Below, piece by piece: positions 1-5,323 of a stretch of DNA of 5,323 nt. How positions within the stretch are numbered: the stretch's first letter is position 1; every line of letters starts with the position of its first letter. The notes beneath the pieces were generated by a model. The model worked only from the letters and a program-made list of their open reading frames with translations. It ran no database searches and was not told the origin of the DNA. Where the stretch lies: NCBI GenBank assembly GCA_945933905.1, contig CAMEQX010000116.1, positions 1 to 5,323 on the forward strand, given 5' to 3'. Origin of the DNA: an uncultured Clostridia bacterium. GTDB taxonomy: Bacteria; Bacillota; Clostridia; Oscillospirales; Ruminococcaceae. The position numbers were made by a program, and so were the translations under genes.

Positions 1-99
1 AAAGCGGTGATTTTTCGCGAAAATTTGTTGCTTTCGGAAATCGCTCGGGGAGCGCGGAAAGCCCGCGATTTTCGCCGAAATCTGCGCTTTTTAAAGCAG
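1..99. other. Non-coding segment downstream of ktrB with hairpin potential
   Basis: No start codon with a ribosome site is visible here on the minus strand, so any next gene begins beyond position 1. The stretch can fold. Bases 32-44 pair with 65-80 (13 bp around a 3-nt bulge), and a competing GC-rich stem CGCGG/CCGCG (53-57 with 63-67) sits inside. A short hairpin (about 82-99) directly follows the ktrB stop. None has a U run placed as in a standard intrinsic terminator. The palindrome TTTTCGCGAAAA lies at 12-23. Confidence 0.5.
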
Positions 100-1467
100 T
101 TAGCCTATCAAAATATGCCCTTCGGGGACAATGATGTTTTTGCGGTTTTGCGTGTTCATCACAAGCGACATCACCACGGATACAGGTCCCACGCGCCCTA
201 AAAACATCGTCACAATCAGCACGCATTTGCCGAAAAAGCTGGACGCCGCGGTTGCGCCCGCAGATAGTCCCGTTGTCGAAAACGCCGAAACTGCGTCAAA
301 CAAGCACTGCACGGCGCCTGTCCCCGCGCCCGCGTCCGCAGGCATCGAAAAATAAAGCGCCGAAAAGCAAATCCCCACTGCCGAAAAGGATAATGCCAAA
401 GTCACAATCGTGCGGTAAATCACGAATTTGCTCAGCTTGTGGTGAAAAAGCTCAACGTCATTTTTGTTTCGCGTGTAGGACACAACCGTCACTATCACCA
501 CCATCAGCGTCGTTACCTTTACGCCGCCGCCCGTCGAGCCCGGAGCCGCTCCCACGAACATCAAAAGCACGGTTCCTATTTGCGAGAACTCGGACGTATC
601 ACACATCGAAATGCTGTCAAAGCCCGCTGTTCTTGACGTAACAGACGAGAAAAACGCATTCAGCAGCTTCTCGCCAAAATCCATCTTCCCGAGCGTTTTC
701 GGGTTGTTCCACTCGGAGAACAGAAAAAGCAGCGTTCCCACGAGAATAAGCGCTCCCGTCATCACGAGAACCGTTCTTGTGTGAAGCGAGAGCTTTTTCG
801 TTTCGCGCAGTGTGAGGAAATTCTCCCATACGATAAAGCCAAGTCCGCCGACTATTATCAACACCGCTATCGTTATCAGCACGACAGGATTGTCCTGAAA
901 CGCAATCATACTCGAAAACTCGCCTTCCATTCCCGAAAGGTCAAAGCCCGCGTTGCAGAATGCGGTTATCGATGTGAAAACCGCCATCCATATCCCATAG
1001 CCGCCATATCTCGAGTAAAACGGAAACGACATCGCAAGCGCGCCCGCCGCCTCGATTATCAGCGAATATTTGACAATTCTTATGAAGATTTTCTTGCCGT
1101 TTTGAAAGCTGCTTTCGGTTAGGTCCTCGGACGCGGATTTCAGCGTGCGAAAACCGAGCTTTTTTCCCATAGCAACGTTGAAAAACGTGATTATCGTGAC
1201 AAAGCCAAGCCCGCCGACCTGAACCAGCAGCGCTATCACAACCTGCCCGAATATCGACCAGTGCGCCCAAGTGTCAACAACGGCAAGTCCCGTTACGCAG
1301 GCGGCTGAGGTTGACGTGAAAAGGCAGTCGAAGATTGATGTAAATTGCCCCGATTTCGAGGACACGGGCAGAAAAAGCAAAAGCGTCCCCACGGCAATAA
1401 TTATCAAAAAGCCCAAGACAAGCGTTCTCGCGGAAAAATCACGCTTTGCCTTCTTAAATACTGGCAT
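100..1467 (-). CDS. ktrB: Potassium-translocating subunit KtrB of the Ktr/Trk uptake system
   Basis: This is a membrane K+ (possibly Na+-coupled) channel-like transporter of the TrkH/KtrB superfamily. It works as a dimer gated by the cytosolic RCK protein KtrA. The four pore-loop filter glycines are all visible, numbered from the GTG at 1476: VTGL (61-64), NAGF (175-178), TAGF (283-286) and TTGL (401-404). The glycine-rich gate region GAAPGSTGGGVK (309-320) and the conserved Arg in FLGRVGP (R428) are also present. The length and the compact C-terminus ending PEGHILIG fit KtrB better than the longer TrkH. A GTG at 1476 is in frame, but the ATG at 1467 is preferred (455 residues). The purine-rich AAGAG lies about 8 nt before the ATG, whereas it abuts the GTG. 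No convincing promoter is seen in the 100-nt gap upstream, so transcription may come from that gap by a non-consensus promoter or by read-through. No ktrA lies within the window. Confidence 0.93.
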   Translation of the reverse strand: MPVFKKAKRDFSARTLVLGFLIIIAVGTLLLFLPVSSKSGQFTSIFDCLFTSTSAACVTGLAVVDTWAHWSIFGQVVIALLVQVGGLGFVTIITFFNVAMGKKLGFRTLKSASEDLTESSFQNGKKIFIRIVKYSLIIEAAGALAMSFPFYSRYGGYGIWMAVFTSITAFCNAGFDLSGMEGEFSSMIAFQDNPVVLITIAVLIIVGGLGFIVWENFLTLRETKKLSLHTRTVLVMTGALILVGTLLFLFSEWNNPKTLGKMDFGEKLLNAFFSSVTSRTAGFDSISMCDTSEFSQIGTVLLMFVGAAPGSTGGGVKVTTLMVVIVTVVSYTRNKNDVELFHHKLSKFVIYRTIVTLALSFSAVGICFSALYFSMPADAGAGTGAVQCLFDAVSAFSTTGLSAGATAASSFFGKCVLIVTMFLGRVGPVSVVMSLVMNTQNRKNIIVPEGHILIG

Positions 1468-1510
1468 TTTTTTCACTCTTTTCTATCGCGAAATTTTTGG
1501 GAACCTCTAA

Positions 1511-1563
1511 GTGAAAAAGAGCAGAGTGCGACGAAGCAAGCGGATTGCTCTGCACATTTTCAC
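1511..1563 (-). terminator. Long imperfect hairpin; possible terminator or small palindromic repeat
   Basis: The arms 1511-1526 and 1548-1563 pair over 16 positions with two mismatches: GTGAAAA, then GCAGAG, against their complements CTCTGC and TTTTCAC. The loop is about 21 nt and contains an alternative GCAA/TTGC hairpin (1536-1539 with 1545-1548). On the minus strand the GCAGAG...CTCTGC stem is followed directly by UCUUUUUC, which is compatible with an intrinsic terminator starting about 13 nt after the stop of the GT-C-like gene. The core GCGACGAAGCAA also recalls small palindromic repeats dispersed in other bacterial genomes. That resemblance is from memory only, and there is no second copy in this window. 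Confidence 0.55.
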
Positions 1564-1576
1564 TCAAACAAGGATT

Positions 1577-3391
1577 TTATGTTTGCGGCGTGCCGCCCGA
1601 GGAAGCCGAGCTGTAACGAATAAAATCGCGCGCGCTCTCGCCGTATGCGTAAACCGTATAGGCGTCGGTTTTCCCCGCAATATCATAGGAGCCGCCCTCA
1701 AACGGTACCTTTACGCCGCTTTTCACCACAAGCAGACAGGACTCGGGCACCTTGTCGGTTTTTTTGATTATCTTGACGGAGGTTTCAAGCTTTTGAAACT
1801 GAAGCTCCGCGGCAAGCTCCTTGTCGGTTTCATAGACGATTATCGGCGGCGACTGAGAGCTGTTGTACAAAAGCTCGCCGACCTTTTTGTATGACTCGCG
1901 CTCCGCCAATAAGCTCTCGGCGGTTCTCGGAAGATAATAAAACGCCGCATAAGCCGTGTTGTAGATAAGTATTCCGAGCATTGTTATCGAAACAAAGCGC
2001 GTGATGTATTTTTTCGCGCAGGACGTGAAAACAATCAGCAGAACAAATACCGAAAAAACACACGAGGACATTATGATAAAGCTCATTTCCGTGGGCTCGG
2101 ACAAAATGTCTTCACCGATACGAAAAGGAGTGAGCTCGGGGAGCTTTCCACGAGAAGCCGCAAGCGAAGCCAGACTGCTCGTGAGCGCGAAGCATAGACA
2201 AGCGTATGCGTAAATTCCCGTTCCCAAAAGCAGCTTTTTGATGTCGATTGAATATCTGAAAACAAAAATCAGCACGAAAAACAGCGCAATCGGCGCAACA
2301 GCCTGCGTGCTTTCGCCCATTCCCGCGAAGGTGTTGTGCCCCGTAAACGACACAATCGGGAGCGCAACCGTCAAAATCACAACCGTCAAAAACTGATACA
2401 GCGCGAGAATTGTCAGGCGGATATTATATTTGTGCATCGCGGGCTCATAGACCTTTGTTCCGTTTTCAAGCACGGTTTCCTTGCTTTTGATGCCCTCTCT
2501 AATCCACGCGAAAATTATCGCCGCAAAAAGTGCCGCGGCAAGCGCGCCCATTCCAAAGCTCTCGGTCATAAATGTATAGATTTCGCCGAAAATCCGCTCA
2601 AGAGCGCCCGAAAGGTTCATCTTGACGTACAGCGCTTCTTCGGTGTAATTCGCGGCAGAGCGCAGCACGAGAATTCTCGCGAAATGCTCCGCTACAAACG
2701 ATAAAGTAAGCGAAAGCGCAAACGCGGGTATGTTCAAAAGTCTTTCCTTGAAGAAAATGCGCGCGATTATCACGGTTAAAATCACAGACAAAACCGCCGC
2801 GATAAGCGTGGAGTTCACCCCGAAAGCCACTGCACAAAGGAAGCCGAGCAGAATTGACATTGTGAAGCGAGTGTAGCGGTTTTTCTTGTCCCACGCCGCA
2901 AAAACGCACATAATCAAAATCCAAATCATCAGACAGGACAGAGCGTCGCTTGTGATGAACTTTGAGCGCATAAGCACGGAAACGTACATTCCGCACGAAA
3001 GCGCCGCCAAGAGCTTTTGCCGAACTCGCTCAACGCCCAGCTTTGTCGCGAGATGATAGGAAATCATCGGGATAAAGCTCACGATAAGCGCGTTTACGAC
3101 AAGCATTGCCTTGTACAAAACATAAGGATTGTCAAAAACCAAAAACAGCGGCGTGTAGAGAAGCGACTGAATATAACCGCCGCGAACGCCTGTTTCCCCG
3201 AGAATATCCGCCCAGTTTTTCCCCGAATAAAACGCGGCAATGCCCGCGGCGCTTATTTCCTCGGGGAAAACCGCGGGTAATTCCATACACATTGTCATAA
3301 GCGCGTTTACAACCACAGAGAATGCGTAAAGTATAAACATAACGCCCCTGTCGCCGAAAGCCGCGTAGAATTGTTCCAACCGACGCTTCAT
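1577..3391 (-). CDS. Polytopic membrane protein, putative GT-C type glycosyltransferase
   Basis: No specific family is recognised with certainty. The 604-residue product has about ten to thirteen hydrophobic segments (for example 15-37, 75-112, 126-166, 176-213, 220-243, 280-298, 325-347, 364-380, 386-410, 436-457 and 466-486). A soluble C-terminal domain of about 115 residues follows (490-604) and ends in a Ser/Gly/Thr-rich tail. After the first membrane segment comes an acidic loop, ELPAVFPEEISAAGIAAFYS (37-56). It is placed like the conserved Asp/Glu-containing first external loop of GT-C enzymes, which use polyprenyl-phosphate sugars (PMT, ArnT and related families). The next hydrophobic stretch, with YIQSLLYTPLFLVFDNPY, also fits that fold. 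If this is right, the enzyme glycosylates a lipid, polymer or protein on the outer face of the membrane. The ATG at 3391 has AAAGGA about 9 nt upstream. The 18-nt gap from the RING-like gene indicates cotranscription. A non-enzymatic membrane protein remains possible. Confidence 0.82.
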   Translation of the reverse strand: MKRRLEQFYAAFGDRGVMFILYAFSVVVNALMTMCMELPAVFPEEISAAGIAAFYSGKNWADILGETGVRGGYIQSLLYTPLFLVFDNPYVLYKAMLVVNALIVSFIPMISYHLATKLGVERVRQKLLAALSCGMYVSVLMRSKFITSDALSCLMIWILIMCVFAAWDKKNRYTRFTMSILLGFLCAVAFGVNSTLIAAVLSVILTVIIARIFFKERLLNIPAFALSLTLSFVAEHFARILVLRSAANYTEEALYVKMNLSGALERIFGEIYTFMTESFGMGALAAALFAAIIFAWIREGIKSKETVLENGTKVYEPAMHKYNIRLTILALYQFLTVVILTVALPIVSFTGHNTFAGMGESTQAVAPIALFFVLIFVFRYSIDIKKLLLGTGIYAYACLCFALTSSLASLAASRGKLPELTPFRIGEDILSEPTEMSFIIMSSCVFSVFVLLIVFTSCAKKYITRFVSITMLGILIYNTAYAAFYYLPRTAESLLAERESYKKVGELLYNSSQSPPIIVYETDKELAAELQFQKLETSVKIIKKTDKVPESCLLVVKSGVKVPFEGGSYDIAGKTDAYTVYAYGESARDFIRYSSASSGGTPQT

Positions 3392-3409
3392 AAACCCTTT
3401 TCCTTTGTC

Positions 3410-4291
3410 TTAGATTAAGCCGGCGATGTTTGAATAATATCCCGACAGCCACAAAATCAAACTTATAAACAACGCCATAACCAAACAGCCCACTATTGCC
3501 CGCAAAATCGAAGGTCTTCCCTTTTCGGCAAGCGCCTCGAAATATTCCTCGGACTGCGTGTCGCCGTCAAAACTCCCGCGGAATTTTTTGATGCTCTTTA
3601 CCGCGTGACGATAGTATAAATAATCCCCGAACATACTCAAGATAACAAGTCTCGCGAGATTATACAAATTCAGCAGATATCCCGCCGTGCCGCTCAGAAT
3701 AGCGTTTGGGAAAAACGCAGAAATCGCAAGCGGAAGCAAAAGAAGCGGCATTACGATTATCCCGAAAAAGTCCATTTTACGATAAAACTGAAACGCGGGC
3801 GCGAGAAATCCCGACGCGAAATTGAAATAAATCCTGCGCTTTTGCCCGCTGTAATTCGAGCGGAAAATATCAAACGCCGCGACATAGTGAAACGACGAGC
3901 TTGCCGCATAGGACGCAAGCTCCTTCATACTCACGCCGTCCTCGCCGATAGACTTGTCCTGAATTTTCTTGAAAAAGCCGTTAAAGCCGTCGTCCTCTCC
4001 GAAAATCGAGGTGATGGGATTTTCATTCGCGGGATTTTCCGCGTTTTGTGCAGCTTCGGCGTTGTTCTCAAACGGGTCCTGCGGCTGCGCGAAAACAGGC
4101 TCGGGCTCATCGGGGAGCCTTCCCTTCCACACAAAGCCGCTCTCGTGGAGATTTTCAAGACCACACTTCCCCCTGATTTCATAGCACACGCGATGATGCG
4201 GAGTGCCGCAAATCGGACAGACAACAACATCCGCTTTATCTGTAAAACGAGCCCTGCAAATCGGGCAAATCTTGTTTTCAAACCTGTTCAT
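3410..4291 (-). CDS. RING-like zinc-finger membrane protein (Prok-RING plus possible DUF2628-like domain)
   Basis: The function is unknown. The 293-residue product begins with a treble-clef/RING-like zinc module (about 7-45): C9-x2-C12, C25-x2-C28, H32/H33, C36 and C43, in the pattern CPIC...CPICGTPHHRVCYE...C. This matches the family I know as prokaryotic RING finger 1. A flexible linker rich in N, E, P and A follows (about 58-95). A membrane-associated region then starts with YFNFASGFLAPAFQFYRKM (about 155-173), which recalls the F-N-x-A...W/F-YRKM signature of DUF2628-type proteins. Hydrophobic segments lie at about 175-194, 203-222 and 262-286. The soluble stretch at 228-258 is charged. 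There is no signal peptide, so the zinc module is probably cytoplasmic. The ATG at 4291 has an AAAGGAA site 5 nt upstream and a strong promoter. The gene is first in an operon with a GT-C-like gene 18 nt downstream. The zinc module assignment is fairly sure and the DUF2628 likeness is tentative. E3-ligase activity should not be assumed. Confidence 0.85.
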   Translation of the reverse strand: MNRFENKICPICRARFTDKADVVVCPICGTPHHRVCYEIRGKCGLENLHESGFVWKGRLPDEPEPVFAQPQDPFENNAEAAQNAENPANENPITSIFGEDDGFNGFFKKIQDKSIGEDGVSMKELASYAASSSFHYVAAFDIFRSNYSGQKRRIYFNFASGFLAPAFQFYRKMDFFGIIVMPLLLLPLAISAFFPNAILSGTAGYLLNLYNLARLVILSMFGDYLYYRHAVKSIKKFRGSFDGDTQSEEYFEALAEKGRPSILRAIVGCLVMALFISLILWLSGYYSNIAGLI

Positions 4292-4327
4292 AGCAATTCC
4301 TTTCGCGAATATACTTACTCAATATAT

Positions 4328-4356
4328 ATTATAACACTTTTTGCGCAATTTTTCAA
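4328..4356 (-). promoter_or_regulatory. Sigma-A/sigma-70 type promoter for the RING/GT-C operon
   Basis: On the minus strand there is a -35 TTGAAA (4351-4356), exactly 17 bp of spacer, and a perfect -10 TATAAT (4328-4333) preceded by TG as TGtTATAAT, which is an extended -10. The predicted start is near 4321, giving a 5' leader of about 30 nt before the ATG at 4291. The leader contains the Shine-Dalgarno AAAGGAA (about 4297-4303). The spacer contains the 8-bp palindrome TTGCGCAA. The promoter lies downstream of the rplQ terminator, so the next genes appear to be transcribed independently of the ribosomal operon. Confidence 0.87.
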
Positions 4357-4404
4357 CCTCTATCCTGTGTAGATTTTATGAAAATTCCCGCAAAGCCGTT
4401 TCGC

Positions 4405-4434
4405 GAAAACAAAAAAGCTCCCCCGAAGGAGAGC
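4405..4434 (-). terminator. Rho-independent terminator of the rpoA-rplQ operon
   Basis: Read on the minus strand, this is a 7-bp stem GCTCTCC / GGGGAGC (one G-U pair) closed by a C(UUCG)G tetraloop, followed at once by six U and then GUUUU. It begins about 19 nt after the rplQ stop codon. The A-rich 5' flank can partly pair with the U tract. The stable tetraloop, GC-rich stem and U run make this a textbook intrinsic terminator, and it separates the ribosomal operon from the next transcription unit. Confidence 0.92.
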
Positions 4435-4453
4435 CTTTTCAAAAATTATCAAA

Positions 4454-4795
4454 TTAAACGAGTTCGATAATCGCCATCTCAGCTGCGTCGCCGCGACGCG
4501 GACCGAGCTTATAAATTCTGGTGTAACCACCGTTTCTTCCGCTGTACTTGGGCGCGATTTCGTCGATAAGCTTCTTGGCAACGTCTTCCTTGGTGATGTA
4601 CGAGAAAACCTGACGCTTGGTGTGAAGCGTGTTTGCCTTGCCGAGCGAAATCATCTTCTCAGCCTCCGCGCGAACTTCCTTTGCGCGAGTAACTGTGGTT
4701 TCGATTTTTCCGTTTTCAAGCAGGAAAGTAACCATACCTCTGAGCATTGCTTTTCTGTGGTCACTCGCTCTGCCGAGTTTTCTGGAACCGGGCAT
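4454..4795 (-). CDS. rplQ: 50S ribosomal protein L17
   Basis: L17 is a protein of the large ribosomal subunit and binds 23S rRNA. The 113-residue product has the normal length for a short Firmicute L17. It shows the family hallmarks: the basic N-terminus [20 protein letters not shown], the helix motif [16 protein letters not shown] at about 27-42, and the C-terminal [20 protein letters not shown] block. The ATG start at 4795 is supported by a strong AAAGGAG Shine-Dalgarno sequence at about 4804-4810, 8 nt upstream. The gene sits 32 nt after rpoA and is the last gene of the ribosomal operon, since a clear intrinsic terminator begins about 19 nt after its stop. No ECF/cobalt transporter ATPase gene follows it, unlike in many Firmicutes. 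Confidence 0.98.
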   Translation of the reverse strand: MPGSRKLGRASDHRKAMLRGMVTFLLENGKIETTVTRAKEVRAEAEKMISLGKANTLHTKRQVFSYITKEDVAKKLIDEIAPKYSGRNGGYTRIYKLGPRRGDAAEMAIIELV

Positions 4796-4827
4796 AATAT
4801 CTTCTCCTTTCGGGAAATGTTAAATTT

Positions 4828-5323
4828 TTACTTGCTCTCCTCGGAGTTCATAAGCTCGCAGCCGAGCGACTGAAGCTTCGCCTTAACCTCGTCAAACGAC
4901 TTTTTGCCGAGATTTCTCACCTTCATCATATCCTCGGGGGACTTGTTTACAAGGTCCTCGACGGTGTTGATGCCGGCTCTCTTCAGGCAGTTGAACGAAC
5001 GAACGGAAAGCTCCAGCTCCTCGATAGTCATTTCGAGAACCTTGTCCTTGCGGCTTTCCTCGCGCGTTTCCATAAGCTCCTGAGGATTGGTTTCATCGGA
5101 AAGCTCCGCAAAGAGCGAAAGTCTTTCGATGAGGATTTTCGCCGCGTAGGAAACAGCTTCCTTCGCGGAGATTGTGCCGTCGGTCCAGATTTCGATTATG
5201 AGCTTTTCATAGTCGGTTCTCTGACCAACGCGGGTATTTTCAACCGTATAATTGCACTTCAACCCGGGTGTGTAGATGCTGTCAATCGGGATTACGCCGA
5301 TAACGGGTTGGAGCTGATTTTTG
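4828..5323 (-). CDS. rpoA: DNA-directed RNA polymerase subunit alpha, C-terminal half (5' end outside window)
   Basis: This is the alpha subunit of RNA polymerase. Its N-terminal domain dimerises to start core assembly, and its C-terminal domain contacts UP-element DNA and activators. The reading frame is open to the window edge and gives 164 residues, about half of the usual ~315. The visible part starts in the end of the N-terminal domain ([20 protein letters not shown], then [15 protein letters not shown], typical of the family). A charged linker follows (about residues 74-95), then the helical C-terminal domain (about 96-155). [11 protein letters not shown] and [11 protein letters not shown] carry the residues equivalent to E. 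coli R265, N268, C269, N294, G296 and K298, so the DNA-binding surface looks intact. A TTG at 5262 is not the start, because conserved alpha sequence continues upstream of it. The gene is followed by rplQ after 32 nt, the standard bacterial order. The family assignment is secure. Confidence 0.98.
   Translation of the reverse strand, partial: KNQLQPVIGVIPIDSIYTPGLKCNYTVENTRVGQRTDYEKLIIEIWTDGTISAKEAVSYAAKILIERLSLFAELSDETNPQELMETREESRKDKVLEMTIEELELSVRSFNCLKRAGINTVEDLVNKSPEDMMKVRNLGKKSFDEVKAKLQSLGCELMNSEESK

Noticed and set aside
781..1122. Plus-strand open frame of 113 codons opposite ktrB
   Set aside because: It is antisense to conserved KtrB sequence. The translation is rich in Arg, His and Lys, as expected from the complement of a membrane-protein gene.
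1474..1476. GTG as the ktrB start
   Set aside because: The purine-rich ribosome site directly abuts the GTG, while the ATG three codons later has normal spacing. The GTG is not excluded, but it is less likely.
1477..1576. Search for a sigma-A promoter upstream of ktrB
   Set aside because: Candidate -10-like TAGAAA and -35-like TTGAGT or TTGCTT hexamers are weak and wrongly spaced, so no promoter is annotated.
1511..1894. Plus-strand open frame starting inside the 1511-1563 hairpin
   Set aside because: Its start codon is part of the palindrome arm, there is no ribosome site, and most of it is antisense to the end of the GT-C-like gene.
2336..2704. Plus-strand open frame of 122 codons opposite the GT-C-like gene
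   Set aside because: It is a shadow of the opposite strand, with very basic composition and no recognisable domain.
3842..4372. Plus-strand open frame of 176 codons opposite the RING-like gene
   Set aside because: It lies almost wholly antisense to a gene with clear domain content, promoter and ribosome site. Its translation is basic and shows no recognisable family.
4360..4581. Minus-strand open frame of 73 codons overlapping the end of rplQ
   Set aside because: It reads through rplQ in another frame and across the intrinsic terminator, with no ribosome site or family likeness.
5260..5262. TTG as a possible start of rpoA at 5262
   Set aside because: Conserved alpha-subunit sequence ([13 protein letters not shown]) continues in frame upstream to the window edge, so the gene is truncated by the window and does not start there.

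Overview
All genes in this window lie on the minus strand, so the layout is described in transcription order from high to low coordinates. The window suggests a Gram-positive Firmicute of the class Clostridia. The evidence is the end of a ribosomal-protein operon (rpoA then rplQ), AAAGGAG-type Shine-Dalgarno sites, a sigma-A-type promoter close to consensus, a KtrB-type potassium channel subunit, and a prokaryotic RING-like zinc finger joined to a small membrane domain, an architecture I associate with Oscillospirales/Lachnospirales-type genomes. The family-level placement is from memory and is not proven here.

Region 1 (5323-4454) is the 3' end of the large ribosomal operon. It holds the second half of rpoA (RNA polymerase alpha subunit; the 5' part is beyond the window edge) and the complete rplQ (ribosomal protein L17), closed by a compact UUCG-tetraloop terminator at about 4411-4434. 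In many Firmicutes rplQ is followed by ECF-transporter ATPase genes, but here the operon simply stops.

Region 2 (4380-1577) is a separate unit driven by a well-formed promoter (4328-4356: TTGAAA, 17-bp spacer, TATAAT with an upstream TG). It encodes a RING-like zinc-finger membrane protein (293 aa) and, 18 nt downstream, a large polytopic membrane protein (604 aa) that resembles GT-C type glycosyltransferases. The substrates of both are unknown. A long imperfect hairpin (1511-1563) follows and may act as a terminator or be a small repeat element.

Region 3 (1467-1) holds ktrB, the potassium-translocating membrane subunit of a Ktr system. Its usual cytosolic partner KtrA is not in the window; it could lie beyond position 1 or elsewhere in the genome. 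The last 99 bases hold no gene start that I can see, but they can fold into several hairpins.

Most of the window is ordinary core and membrane genes. The points most worth a second look are the uncharacterised RING/GT-C pair, the hairpin at 1511-1563, and a TCGCGA-centred palindrome that recurs in the intergenic gaps.
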